This document shows, piece after piece, positions 1 through 8,688 of a stretch of 64,000 bases of DNA (position 1 is its first letter; the number at the start of each line of letters is the position of its first letter). The notes below the pieces were generated by a model. The model searched no databases. It saw only the letters and a program-made list of their open reading frames with translations, and was not told where the DNA came from. The stretch lies in assembly GCF_010894435.1 (NCBI RefSeq), contig NZ_JAAIXZ010000002.1, positions 806,001 to 870,000 on the forward strand. The letters are read 5' to 3'. The translations under genes and the position numbers were made by a program. The DNA comes from Pyxidicoccus trucidator. Lineage in GTDB: Bacteria > Myxococcota > Myxococcia > Myxococcales > Myxococcaceae.

Positions 1-237
1 GCGCGATTCCGACCCGCCAAGGCGTGCCGCGTTTCGCGAGTCAAGGGGCGAAGTTCGCCCACCACGCCGCACCGCGTGCTCGCCGGGTCGCTGCGTAAGT
101 GCGCGTCAGGACTCGGACGCGCCTCATCCCGCTACAGGCTCGTAGCGGAATACTTGCCAAAGCGTGGGACTTGCTGATGATTGTGGAGGTTGGGAGTGCG
201 CGCGCTGCACCGCGCCGCTCCAGCCGAAAGGACCGCC
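1..237. other. Non-coding region upstream of ftsZ
   Basis: No convincing coding region is seen here; the reading frames that cross it are out of frame with ftsZ. It holds a compact inverted repeat (listed separately) and the ftsZ ribosome-binding area, and presumably an ftsZ promoter, but no clear -35/-10 pair could be chosen. In many bacteria ftsA lies just before ftsZ; its 3' end is not recognisable in these 237 bases. Confidence 0.5.
129..148. promoter_or_regulatory. Inverted repeat in ftsZ leader
   Basis: Perfect 7-base arms CCGCTAC (129-135) and GTAGCGG (142-148) enclose a 6-base loop. There is no T-run after it, so a classic intrinsic terminator is unlikely. It lies 89 bases before the ftsZ start and could be a leader hairpin or an operator half-site pair. 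Function is inferred from position only. Confidence 0.35.
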
Positions 238-1470
238 ATGGACCAGTTCGATCAGAACAAGCAGGCCGCCAAGATTCGGGTCGTCGGGGCAGGTGGGGCC
301 GGCTGCAACGCGGTCAACACGATGATTCTGTCGAAGCTCGACCGGGTCGACTTCATCGCGGCCAACACCGATGTCCAGGCGCTCGCCGCGAGCAAGGCGC
401 CCACGCGGCTCCAGCTGGGGCAGACGCTGACCAAGGGCCTGGGCGCCGGCGCCAACCCGGAGATGGGCCGCGAGGCGGCCCTGGAGTCGAGGGACCAGAT
501 TGCCGCGGTGCTCGAGGGCGCCGACATGGTGTTCGTCACCGCCGGCATGGGCGGCGGCACGGGCACGGGCGCCGCGCCCATCATCGCGGACATCGCCAAG
601 AGCCTGGGCTGCCTCACGGTGGGCGTGGTGACGAAGCCCTTCCTCTTCGAGGGCAACAAGCGCCGCAAGCAGGCCGAGCAGGGCATCGTGGAGCTGAAGG
701 CCGCGGTGGACACCCTCATCACCATTCCGAACCAGCGCCTGCTGTCGCTCTCCAACGAGCCGATGCCGCTGCTGGAGACCTTCAAGCGCGCGGACGAAGT
801 CCTCCTGAATGCCGTGCAGGGCATCAGCGACCTCATCCAGTACCACGGCTACATCAACGTGGACTTCGCGGACGTGAAGACCATCATGAGCGACAAGGGC
901 CTGGCGCTCATGGGCACCGGCCACTCGTCCGGAGACAAGCGCGCGCTCACCGCCATGCAGCAGGCCATCTCCAGCCCGCTGCTGGAGGACGTGTCCATCG
1001 ACGGCGCCACCGGCCTGCTCATCAACATCACCGGCGGCCGCGACATGACCCTGCAGGAGGTCAACGAGGCGCTGACGCTGGTGCACGACGCGGCGGACAG
1101 CGAGGCGGAAATCATCTTCGGCTCGCTCATCGACGACCAGATTCAGGACGAGGTGAAGATCACCATCATCGCCACCGGCTTCGTCCACCGGGACGCGCCC
1201 AAGGTCCGCGTGGCGCCGACGGTGGTGCAGGTGCCGCTGTCCCGCCCGGCGCCGTCCGTGCACGCCACCGCGCACGTGCGCGAGCGCGAGGAAGTGGCCA
1301 GCCTGGTGCCCTCCAAGGGCAGCGCGCCCCGGCCGCTGCCCGCCGTGGAGAGCAGCAAGGCCATGAGCAGCCGCACCTCGGTGGTGAAGGAAGCCGCGCT
1401 GCCGCTGGATGAGGACCAGTTCGACATCCCCACGTTCCTCCGGCGCCAGGGCCAGACGGAGCTGCCGTAG
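238..1470 (+). CDS. ftsZ: Cell division protein FtsZ
   Basis: Tubulin-like GTPase that polymerises into the cytokinetic Z-ring at mid-cell. The 410-residue product has the N-terminal nucleotide-binding GGAGCNAVN, the tubulin signature [10 protein letters not shown] near residue 105, the T7-loop segment [11 protein letters not shown], a variable linker, and a C-terminal conserved peptide DIPTFLRRQ that docks FtsA/ZipA-type partners. The open frame extends upstream to 181, but the ATG at 238 is chosen because it begins the conserved N-terminus and follows the purine-rich GAAAGGA. The length is normal for the family. It appears to be a single gene here, followed by a convergent small hypothetical gene. 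Confidence 0.98.
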   Translation: MDQFDQNKQAAKIRVVGAGGAGCNAVNTMILSKLDRVDFIAANTDVQALAASKAPTRLQLGQTLTKGLGAGANPEMGREAALESRDQIAAVLEGADMVFVTAGMGGGTGTGAAPIIADIAKSLGCLTVGVVTKPFLFEGNKRRKQAEQGIVELKAAVDTLITIPNQRLLSLSNEPMPLLETFKRADEVLLNAVQGISDLIQYHGYINVDFADVKTIMSDKGLALMGTGHSSGDKRALTAMQQAISSPLLEDVSIDGATGLLINITGGRDMTLQEVNEALTLVHDAADSEAEIIFGSLIDDQIQDEVKITIIATGFVHRDAPKVRVAPTVVQVPLSRPAPSVHATAHVREREEVASLVPSKGSAPRPLPAVESSKAMSSRTSVVKEAALPLDEDQFDIPTFLRRQGQTELP

Positions 1471-1500
1471 CAGGAGTGGGGAAGGGCGCGGCGGAGTGCG

Positions 1501-1890
1501 TCAGTGGCCGGGAAGCCGGGCCACGCTCGCCTCGTCGCGGCCGGCCAGCTTGTCCGCGCGGTCGAAGAGGTCATCCACCTCCTCGTACAGCGCGTCGACT
1601 CGCTCGGGCCGGCGGGGAGCCGGCAGCACGCCGCTTCCGGACAGCTCCTCCAGGCGCGCGCTGGCGCGCTGGAGCAGCTGCAGGGCCTTCAGCAGGGACA
1701 GCCCGCGCCGCGTGCCCTCCTGGGTGAAGAGGGTGCCGCTCTGGGTGAGGGCTTCGAGCGTGGTGCGGACGGTGCGGACGCGGTCCGCCTGCCGGGAGCG
1801 GTAGAGGTCCAGCCGCTTGGCGCGCCGCGCGCGGTGCAGATCGACGACGCCGCCAGGGCTCTGGGAGGAGGGGGGCTTCACGTGCGGCAA
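1501..1890 (-). CDS. Small helical hypothetical protein
   Basis: A 129-residue protein rich in Arg, Leu, Glu and Ala with no signal peptide or membrane segment. The central and C-terminal parts (from about residue 40) are predicted to be helical, with leucine-rich amphipathic stretches, and the C-terminus is acidic (VDALYEEVDDLFDRAD). I do not recognise the family. It is convergent with ftsZ and its 5' end faces accC across about 130 bases of non-coding DNA. The strand choice rests on composition and on its fit in the gap. It may be a cytoplasmic coiled-coil protein specific to myxobacteria; no function is claimed. Confidence 0.6.
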   Translation of the reverse strand: MPHVKPPSSQSPGGVVDLHRARRAKRLDLYRSRQADRVRTVRTTLEALTQSGTLFTQEGTRRGLSLLKALQLLQRASARLEELSGSGVLPAPRRPERVDALYEEVDDLFDRADKLAGRDEASVARLPGH

Positions 1891-2020
1891 GGTACGTCAG
1901 GGCCTCGCAAGGCCGCAAATTTACGGGATTGTTCCGTCCTGTAGCGCGCTCGCCCGCACCCTTGTCATGGGAGGGGTCGAGGGTTAGGTTCGCCGCCCTT
2001 CGCAGGGGAGGGCTGCCGCC

Positions 2021-3373
2021 ATGTTCCAGAAGCTGCTCATCGCCAACCGGGGAGAGATTGCCCGCCGCATCGGCGTGGTGGCCCGGGGAATGGGGCTCAA
2101 GACTGTCGCCGTGTACTCGGACGCGGACGCGGAGCTGCCGTTCGTGAAGGAGGCGGACGAGGCCGTGCGCATCGGCCCCGCCCCGGCCAAGGACAGCTAC
2201 CTCAACGCCGCTGCCATCCTCGAGGCCGCGAAGCAGACGGGCGCCCAGGCCGTGCACCCCGGCTACGGCTTCCTGTCCGAAAACGGAGAGTTCGCCCAGG
2301 CCTGCGCCGACGCGGGGCTCACCTTCGTGGGGCCTCCCCCGGCCGCCATGGCGCGGATGAAGGACAAGAGCCAGGCCCGAAAGCTGGTGGCCGCGGCCGG
2401 CGTCCCGGTGGTGCCCGGCAGCGACGGCGTGGTGCCGGACGTGGCGGGCGCGCTGGCGGCGGCCGAGCGCATCGGCTACCCGGTGCTGTGCAAGGCGGCC
2501 AGCGGCGGCGGCGGCATCGGCATGGCCGTGGCGAAGGACCCGGCGGAGCTGGAGAAGGTCTTCCGCCAGTGCACGGACCGGGCGAAGGCCGCCTTCGGCA
2601 AGGAGGGCGTCTACCTGGAGCGCTACTTCCCCGCGCCGCGCCACATCGAGGTCCAGATTCTGGGGGACCACCACGGCCACCTCATCCACGGCCTGGAGCG
2701 CGAGTGCTCCATCCAGCGCCGGCACCAGAAGGTGGTGGAGGAGGCCCCCTCCGTGCTGTTCGCGGACGGGAAGAACGCGGCCCTGTCGCAGACGCTGTTC
2801 ACCGCGGCCGTCACCGCGGCGAAGACGTTCGGCTACGCCAACGCCGGCACGGTGGAGTTCCTCTACTCGGACGGGCAGGTCTACTTCATCGAGATGAACG
2901 CCCGGCTCCAGGTGGAGCACCCGGTGACGGAGCTGACCACGGGGCTGGACCTCATCGGCTGGCAGCTGCGCATCGCCGCGGGCGAGCGCCTCACGGTGAA
3001 GCAGGAGGACGTGAAGCGGCGCGGGGCGGCGCTGGAGTTCCGCATCTACGCGGAGGACCCGGTGAAGTTCTTCCCGTCCCCGGGCCTGCTCAAGGTGTTC
3101 CAGCCCCCCACGGGCGAGGGCGTGCGCCTGGACTCGGGCTACGGCGAGGGCAACACCGTCACGCCGAACTACGACCCGATGATTGCCAAGCTCATCATCT
3201 CTGGCGACACGCGCGCGCAGGCGATTGAGCGCTCCGTGGCGGCGCTGCAGGGCTTCCGCATCGAAGGCATCAAGACGAACATCCCGCTCCACCTGCGAAT
3301 CGTACAGGATGCGGCCTTCCGGGCCGGCGAGCTGGACACGCACTTCCTGGAGCACCACGCGAAGCCGGCGTAG
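2021..3373 (+). CDS. accC: Biotin carboxylase subunit (acyl-CoA carboxylase)
   Basis: ATP-dependent carboxylation of the biotin carried by a carrier protein, the first half-reaction of acetyl- or propionyl-CoA carboxylase. The 450 residues show the N-terminal fold (LIANRGEIARRI), the ATP-grasp glycine loop (KAASGGGGIGM), the catalytic segment ERECSIQRRHQKVVEE and the metal/bicarbonate region EMNARLQVEHPVTE, ending with the C-terminal biotin carboxylase domain. Length is typical. It lies 55 bases upstream of a free-standing biotin carrier gene and then an enoyl-CoA hydratase, suggesting one operon. Whether the acyl substrate is acetyl-, propionyl- or another CoA cannot be told, because no carboxyltransferase lies in the window. 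Confidence 0.93.
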   Translation: MFQKLLIANRGEIARRIGVVARGMGLKTVAVYSDADAELPFVKEADEAVRIGPAPAKDSYLNAAAILEAAKQTGAQAVHPGYGFLSENGEFAQACADAGLTFVGPPPAAMARMKDKSQARKLVAAAGVPVVPGSDGVVPDVAGALAAAERIGYPVLCKAASGGGGIGMAVAKDPAELEKVFRQCTDRAKAAFGKEGVYLERYFPAPRHIEVQILGDHHGHLIHGLERECSIQRRHQKVVEEAPSVLFADGKNAALSQTLFTAAVTAAKTFGYANAGTVEFLYSDGQVYFIEMNARLQVEHPVTELTTGLDLIGWQLRIAAGERLTVKQEDVKRRGAALEFRIYAEDPVKFFPSPGLLKVFQPPTGEGVRLDSGYGEGNTVTPNYDPMIAKLIISGDTRAQAIERSVAALQGFRIEGIKTNIPLHLRIVQDAAFRAGELDTHFLEHHAKPA

Positions 3374-3428
3374 GGCAGCAGCCGGGGCCTGGCTCCAGCC
3401 CCATCCACCCCTGAGGAGGCAAGGTTCC

Positions 3429-3641
3429 ATGGCGGACGTCGCGGCGCACATCACCGGTACGGTGTGGAAGATCGAAGTGAAGGTCGGCCAGCAGGTCAAC
3501 GCGGGCGACACGCTCGTCATCCTCGAGTCCATGAAGATGGAGATGCCGGTGGAGGCGGAGGAGGGCGGCACGGTGAAGGAGATTCGCTGCAAGGAGGCGC
3601 AGTCGGTCAACGAGGGCGACGTCCTCGTGGTGCTCGGCTAG
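3429..3641 (+). CDS. Stand-alone biotin/lipoyl carrier protein
   Basis: A 70-residue biotinyl domain that carries carboxybiotin between the carboxylase just upstream and a carboxyltransferase encoded elsewhere. The biotinylation motif ESMKMEMPV is intact, with Lys as the attachment site, and the flanking glycines and VKVGQQVNAGDTL match the flattened beta-barrel of the family. It has no N-terminal extension of the kind found in AccB, so it resembles the small carriers of acyl-CoA/oxaloacetate-type carboxylases. The ATG at 3429 follows GAGGAGGCAAGG, a strong Shine-Dalgarno sequence. It is followed after 5 bases by the enoyl-CoA hydratase gene. Confidence 0.9.
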   Translation: MADVAAHITGTVWKIEVKVGQQVNAGDTLVILESMKMEMPVEAEEGGTVKEIRCKEAQSVNEGDVLVVLG

Positions 3642-3646
3642 TCGCA

Positions 3647-4429
3647 GTGGAGCCTTCGTCGGAGGCGTCGCTCCAGGTAGAGGACCGCGAGGGCGGCATC
3701 CGCGTCCTCACGGTGTCCCATCCGGCCCGGCGCAACGCGCTCAACGACGCGCTGCTGGCCCAGCTGGACGCGGCGCTGGAGCCGGCCCCGCATGTGCGCG
3801 CCCTGCTGGTGCGCGGCGCGGGAGGCACCTTCTGCTCCGGCTACGACTTGACGCGCCTGGGCCCGCCCGGCGAGGACGGGCTCCTGCCGGATGACCCGCT
3901 GGTGGCGTGCCTCCTCAAGCTGGAGGGGCACCCGGTGCCCAGCGTGGCGCTGGTGCAGGGCGCCGCGGTGGGCGCGGGCTTCGACCTGGCGGCCTCGTGT
4001 GACTTCCGCATCGGCACGCCGGACGCCATCTTCCTCATGCCTCCGGCGCGGCTGGGCATCGTCTACTCGGCGGAGGGGCTGGCCCGGGCGGCGCGGCTGG
4101 TGGGCTTCGCCCGCGCCAAGCAGCTGTTCCTCACCGCGCGCAAGCTGGACGCCCGCGAGGCGCTGGCCTGGGGGCTCCTGGACGAGTGTCTGGAGCCGGC
4201 CGATGCGGAGGCGCGCGCGTATGCGCTGTGCGCCACGCTGGCGGCCCATGCGCCGCTCGCGGTGTCGGGGATGAAGGAGTCCTTCGGGCGGCTGGCCCGG
4301 GCTCCGCTGGAGGAGGCGGACCAGGCACGGCTGCGAGGCCTGCGCGCGGCGGCCTTCGGCAGCGAGGATGCGAAGGAGGGGCGGGCGGCCTTCCTGGAGA
4401 AGCGCCCGCCCCGCTTCACCGGCCGCTAG
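3647..4429 (+). CDS. Enoyl-CoA hydratase/isomerase (crotonase) family protein
   Basis: Crotonase-fold enzyme of 260 residues acting on acyl-CoA thioesters. Both oxyanion-hole segments are visible (RGAGGTFCSGYDL near residue 57 and QGAAVGAGFDLAASCDFRI near residue 101), followed by the helical trimerisation part. The GTG at 3647 is chosen because it starts five bases after the carrier stop and gives a full N-terminus; the open frame itself reaches further upstream through the carrier gene. Position beside biotin-dependent carboxylase genes suggests branched-chain or odd-chain acyl-CoA catabolism, but the substrate is not determinable. Confidence 0.88.
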   Translation: MEPSSEASLQVEDREGGIRVLTVSHPARRNALNDALLAQLDAALEPAPHVRALLVRGAGGTFCSGYDLTRLGPPGEDGLLPDDPLVACLLKLEGHPVPSVALVQGAAVGAGFDLAASCDFRIGTPDAIFLMPPARLGIVYSAEGLARAARLVGFARAKQLFLTARKLDAREALAWGLLDECLEPADAEARAYALCATLAAHAPLAVSGMKESFGRLARAPLEEADQARLRGLRAAAFGSEDAKEGRAAFLEKRPPRFTGR

Positions 4430-4463
4430 TCACGGCGGCCGGTGGAGGGGTTGCACCTGGGAC

Positions 4464-5057
4464 TCAGGTGTCGCCGAACAGCTCGCCCATGCGCAGCTGG
4501 AGCGCCGAGGCAATCTTGTACAGCGAGGAGATGGAGGCCGAGGACTCCGCGCGCTCAATCTGGGACAGCAGCGACACGGACAGGCCCGTGCGCCGAGCAA
4601 GCTGCTTGAGCGTGAGCTCCTGCGTCTTGCGCGCGTCGCGGATGGTCCGGCCGATGGCGCGGTGAAGGTCCGCCTCCGGGTCCTGGGAGAGGCCCTTCTT
4701 CTGGAGGGCGTTGCGGACCGCGGCGATGAACTGGTCCGGCTCCATGGGCTTCTTGACGTAGTCGGAAGCCTGGGCCTTGAGCGAAGCGACGGCCGTGTCC
4801 ACCGTGGGGTACGCGGTGGCGACGATGACGGCGACGTCGGTGTCGTACTTGCGAATCTGCTCGAGCACCTCGGTCCCGGACATCTGCGGCATCATCATGT
4901 CCAGGATGACCAGGTGGAAGTCCGAGCCGCGGAGGATCTCCACAGTCTGCGTGGGGTCCGTGGTGGTTACGACCTCGTAACCTTCGCGGGTCAGCACCAG
5001 CTTGAGGTAGTCGCAGTTGTCCTGCTCGTCATCAACCACCAGGATGCGAATCTGCAC
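4464..5057 (-). CDS. Response regulator with C-terminal XRE-type HTH
   Basis: A 197-residue cytoplasmic regulator. Residues 1-120 are a receiver domain with acidic pocket VVDDEQ, phospho-acceptor Asp53 in VILDMMMPQ, the Thr of IVATAYP and the Lys of DYVKKP. Residues about 140-195 form a Cro/CI-type helix-turn-helix (LTLKQLARRTGLSVSLLSQIE). REC fused to an XRE DNA-binding domain is much rarer than OmpR, NarL or NtrC outputs. The GTG at 5057 is preceded by GAGGAG and starts directly at the receiver. No histidine kinase lies next to it, so it is an orphan. The adjacent upstream gene on the same strand encodes an FHA protein. Confidence 0.88.
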   Translation of the reverse strand: MQIRILVVDDEQDNCDYLKLVLTREGYEVVTTTDPTQTVEILRGSDFHLVILDMMMPQMSGTEVLEQIRKYDTDVAVIVATAYPTVDTAVASLKAQASDYVKKPMEPDQFIAAVRNALQKKGLSQDPEADLHRAIGRTIRDARKTQELTLKQLARRTGLSVSLLSQIERAESSASISSLYKIASALQLRMGELFGDT

Positions 5058-5133
5058 AGCGTCTCCTCGCTGCAGGCGAACAGCGTCGGTTGGGGGGGAT
5101 GTGGAACCCGGGGCGGGCCCCGGCGGCACACCA

Positions 5134-6963
5134 CTACTTCTTCTTCTCGTAGCTCTCCACGATGTCCTTCACTGCCTTGAAGCGGGGATGGTCGGGAGGA
5201 GCCAGCTTCAGGAAGCGACGGTAGTACTCCGCTCCTTCAGCGGACTGCTCGTTCCGCGCCAGGGCGGAGCCGAGGAACGCGTAACAGTCCACGGTGTTGG
5301 CATCGAGCTCGATGCAGCGGCGAAGGTTCTCGATGGCAAGAGGGTAGTTCTTGGTCTGGATGTACTTCTTGCCCTCCGCGAGGGCCAGCTGGGCCGGGGT
5401 GGGCGCGCCTTCCGGGGGCCTGGCGGTGCCAGGAGGGGGGACGGTGTTGGTGTTGACGGCGGGCGGAGGCGTCGCGGCGGCAGCGGCGGCAGCGGCTTTC
5501 TTCTGGGCGTCGGCCAGCTGGGCGTCGGCCAGCTGGGCGGCCAGGGTGGAAGCCTCGGACGCGAAGACCGTGGTGCCGGACGTCTCCGACAACGCCTTCT
5601 CGGCGTCGGCGAGCTTGCCAGCGGCCAGGGCCGCGCTTGCGCGGTCGAGCCGCTGCTTCACCATCCGCTCCGCGCGGGCCTGGTCCAGCAGCTCCACCAC
5701 TTCCTTCGGCTGACGGCCCTGCGCGTCCTTGACGCTGGACAGGTAGTCCTCTGCCTTGTCGAACTCGTGGGCGGTGATGGCCTTCTGGGCCAGCGCCAGC
5801 CGCTCCGGAAGCGAGGGTCCGGTCGGCGCGGGCGGCGCGGCGGGAGGCGCCTCCGGGGCCGGCTGTGCCACGGCGGTGGCCGGCTCGGTGCCGGGAGTCG
5901 GCTGCGGCTCCGCGGAGGGCGGCTCCGTGTCGGGCCCTGGCTGGGCCACCGGCGGCACCGGCGTTCCGGGCACGGGGGGACGGAAGAAGTAGAAGCCCAC
6001 GGCCCCGGCCCCCAGCAGCAGGGCGACGAGCCCGGCCACCAGCGGCAGCTTCGAGCGCGAGCCACCCTCACCGGCGGGCAGGTCGTCCGCGGCGTCGCCG
6101 GCGTGGAGGAAGCGGAGCTTCACGTGCCCCAGCTCGATGATGTCGCCGGAGTTGAGCGTGGCCTGGGCGTAGCTCTCGCCATTGACCGTCAGCCCGTTGG
6201 CGGACTGCATGTCGATGACGCGCCACTCGCCGCCCTCCTCGCGCACCAGCTTGGCGTGGGTGCGCGACAGCGAGCGGTGGTCCAGGGTGATGTCGTTGTC
6301 GTCGGTGCGGCCAATCCGCAGCTCGGTGCGGATGCAGGCGAACTCCTGACCCTTCAGCTCGTCCGGGGTCAGCACCAGCAGGCGGGGCGCATCATCGGTG
6401 GCCACGTCCGCCACCTTGCGGGGGCGATCCGCCTCCACCTGATCCAACCGGATGATGGAGGTGGAGTGCCGGCGCACCTCGGCGGAGGAGGGCGGGGTGT
6501 GGTCGTGTTCGTCCTCGTCCTCGTCGTCTTCCTCCGCATGGGCGGGCCGGTCGTCGGAGGTGTCGTCGTCCTCCTCCTCGGCTTCCTGCGCGCTCATGGG
6601 CTCGAGCGCGGGCTCCGTCTTGCGCAGGGCCGACGGCACCTTGGTCGTGATGGGGCCGGAGACGCTGGCGGCGCCTTCGGTCTGTAGGGCAAGGTCGTAG
6701 TCGCCGATCTGGATCAGGTCGCCCTCTTTCAGGGGCGACTGACCCGCGATCCGCTCGCCGTTGATCCGGGTGCCGTTATAGCTACCCAGGTCTTCAACCA
6801 CGACGTGACCATTCAGTCGTACCAATCGTGCGTGACGACGAGACACATTGCGTTCCGTCAGGCGGATGGTGTTTCCCTCCTGACGGCCAATGGTGATCTC
6901 GTCACGCACGAAGGGAACAACGGTCTTGCGCCCCTCGTCGTCTTCGATGATGAGCTTCAGCAC
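5134..6963 (-). CDS. Double FHA-domain, single-pass membrane protein with TPRs
   Basis: A 609-residue signalling protein. The first FHA domain (about 20-90) has GR, SRRHARL and SYNGTRING motifs for phosphothreonine binding; a second (about 208-285) has IGR, SRTHAKL and SANGLTVNG. One hydrophobic segment (LPLVAGLVALLLGAGAVGF, about residue 310) is followed by a Pro/Ala-rich linker and a TPR-containing C-terminal part ending in Lys residues. There is no N-terminal signal, so the FHA domains should be cytoplasmic and the TPR part periplasmic. Ser/Thr-kinase signalling is extensive in myxobacteria, which gives a plausible input. It is divergent from the rhomboid gene with 51 bases between starts. 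Confidence 0.9.
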   Translation of the reverse strand: MLKLIIEDDEGRKTVVPFVRDEITIGRQEGNTIRLTERNVSRRHARLVRLNGHVVVEDLGSYNGTRINGERIAGQSPLKEGDLIQIGDYDLALQTEGAASVSGPITTKVPSALRKTEPALEPMSAQEAEEEDDDTSDDRPAHAEEDDEDEDEHDHTPPSSAEVRRHSTSIIRLDQVEADRPRKVADVATDDAPRLLVLTPDELKGQEFACIRTELRIGRTDDNDITLDHRSLSRTHAKLVREEGGEWRVIDMQSANGLTVNGESYAQATLNSGDIIELGHVKLRFLHAGDAADDLPAGEGGSRSKLPLVAGLVALLLGAGAVGFYFFRPPVPGTPVPPVAQPGPDTEPPSAEPQPTPGTEPATAVAQPAPEAPPAAPPAPTGPSLPERLALAQKAITAHEFDKAEDYLSSVKDAQGRQPKEVVELLDQARAERMVKQRLDRASAALAAGKLADAEKALSETSGTTVFASEASTLAAQLADAQLADAQKKAAAAAAAATPPPAVNTNTVPPPGTARPPEGAPTPAQLALAEGKKYIQTKNYPLAIENLRRCIELDANTVDCYAFLGSALARNEQSAEGAEYYRRFLKLAPPDHPRFKAVKDIVESYEKKK

Positions 6964-7014
6964 GGGTCTGATCCGCGTACAGTCATAGCAGAACGGGGTT
7001 TACCTGTACAAGCC

Positions 7015-8661
7015 ATGTATCCCCCTCAAAAGACAGGGCTTTCTTCCCAAGAGGAGGAGCAACCGGGCTTGTTGTCCATCGGTCAGTCGGCCGTGACGGG
7101 GGGGTTGGGGGGCTGGCCCTGGGTCACATTGGCCCTGGCGGTGGTGCTGGTGGCAGTGCACGCCTCCCTGGGGCTGGCGGGGCCGGTGGACGTGGACGCC
7201 CTGGTGCGGTGGGGCGCCAAGTCGGGACCGCTGGTGGTGGAGGCGGGGCAGACGTGGCGGCTGGTGACAGCCAACTTCCTGCACCGGGACTGGCTGCACC
7301 TGGGGCTCAACCTGCTGGTGCTGGTGGCGGCGGGCGCGGCGCTGGAGCGTGCGTGCTGGCGCTGGGACTACGCGGCCCTGCTGGGCGCGGCGGGACTGGC
7401 CACCATGGCGGGCTCTCTGGGGTGGTCGGGGGCGGTGAGCGTGGGGGCCTCGGGGCTCGTCTATGCGTGCGTGGGCGCGCTGCTGGTGATGGGCCGGCGC
7501 TACCGGGGGCGGCCGCGCGGGAAGGGGCGGTGGCTGTCCGGGGACGGCGCGCTGCCCACGGTGCTCGTCTTCCTATGGATGGGCTGGACGTCGGTGGGCG
7601 TGGACAACGCGGGGCACCTGGGCGGGCTGCTCACGGGGCTGCTGGTGGGGGCCTTCCTCGAGCCGCGAGGGCCGGGCAGGGGCCTTGCCCGGCCTGCGGG
7701 CCTGCTGCTGGCGGCGCTGGTGGTGGCGGCGCTGGTGGTGGCCGAGCGCTCCGGCTGGCGCAGGGAGCAGGACGACGGCTTCGGGGTGTCGGTGCCGCTG
7801 CCGGAGGGCTGGCGAAGCGAGGAGGACGGGCAGGGCCGGCGGGCCTTCTCCAACGGGCTGCCGGGGCTGGGGCGGGCCACCTTCTCCGCGGAGGTCATCG
7901 AGGTGGGCGAGCCCGGGGACGGCGCCGCGCAGGCGCGGCACTTCCAGGAGGAGACGCTGGTGCCCGGCGCGCCGGGGCCGGAGGGACGGACGCTGAAGGT
8001 GGTGGGGCCGGTGCCGACGCGGCTGGGCGGCAGGGACGCGCAGCGGGTGAAGGCGGAAGTGGAGGGCCCGGGTGGCGCCACGCACCTGCTGGCCTTCTTC
8101 GTGCCACGTGGCGAGTGGGTGTACCGGCTGCTCTTCACCTGGCCCGCGGCATACCCGGCCTACGAGGCGGTGGTGGACCGGATGGTGGTGGAGCTGCGCT
8201 TCGGCGAGCCAGCGCTGCTGCGGCAGGCGCGGGCGCGGGCGCTGCTGGTGCCGGGCGCGCCGGGGCCGCAGCGGGCGCTGGGTGGGGAGCTGCGCCGCTG
8301 GGGACTGCCGGAAGAAGCGGTGTCGCCGCTGGCGGACGCGGTGCGGCTGGCGCCCTCGCATGTGGAGACGCGCGTGGAGCTGGCGCGGGCGCTCTTCGAG
8401 ACGGGACGGGTGGAAGAGGGCTGCCACGCGGCGGCGGAGGCCCGGGTGTATGGGCCTTCGGACACCGGCGCGCTGGAGGCGGGCGTGCGCTGCGAGCTGG
8501 CGCGCGGCGACGTGGCGCGCGCCCTGGAGCAGTTGGAAGAGGCGAGGCGGGTGGACCCCCGGGATGCGCGGCTGCGCGCCGCGGAGGTGGCGCTGCGAGC
8601 CGTGCTGGAGGCGCCGGGCCCCCCCAGGCAGCAGGGGGCACCGGGGCCGGGCGCTCCGTGA
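7015..8661 (+). CDS. Rhomboid-family intramembrane protease with TPR-like C-terminus
   Basis: A 548-residue integral membrane protein. The N-terminal half is a rhomboid core: conserved H95 and N99 in the LHLGLNLL segment, catalytic Ser146 within GASG, and His201 in NAGHLGG, so the Ser-His dyad is intact. The second half is soluble, with a beta-rich middle and helical TPR-like repeats near the C-terminus (SHVETRVELARALFETGRVEEG). Rhomboids cleave single-pass membrane proteins inside the bilayer. The ATG at 7015 is chosen because an upstream start would overlap the divergent FHA gene. Its neighbour, a single-pass FHA protein, is a conceivable substrate, but this is only inference. Confidence 0.88.
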   Translation: MYPPQKTGLSSQEEEQPGLLSIGQSAVTGGLGGWPWVTLALAVVLVAVHASLGLAGPVDVDALVRWGAKSGPLVVEAGQTWRLVTANFLHRDWLHLGLNLLVLVAAGAALERACWRWDYAALLGAAGLATMAGSLGWSGAVSVGASGLVYACVGALLVMGRRYRGRPRGKGRWLSGDGALPTVLVFLWMGWTSVGVDNAGHLGGLLTGLLVGAFLEPRGPGRGLARPAGLLLAALVVAALVVAERSGWRREQDDGFGVSVPLPEGWRSEEDGQGRRAFSNGLPGLGRATFSAEVIEVGEPGDGAAQARHFQEETLVPGAPGPEGRTLKVVGPVPTRLGGRDAQRVKAEVEGPGGATHLLAFFVPRGEWVYRLLFTWPAAYPAYEAVVDRMVVELRFGEPALLRQARARALLVPGAPGPQRALGGELRRWGLPEEAVSPLADAVRLAPSHVETRVELARALFETGRVEEGCHAAAEARVYGPSDTGALEAGVRCELARGDVARALEQLEEARRVDPRDARLRAAEVALRAVLEAPGPPRQQGAPGPGAP

Positions 8662-8688
8662 GCTGGAGCACCCGGCCGCGTCGCTCCT

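Noticed and set aside
1571..3610. A 679-codon open frame antisense to accC
   Set aside because: It mirrors the codon bias of the real genes on the opposite strand, has low-complexity Arg/His/Leu composition and no domain; a shadow frame.
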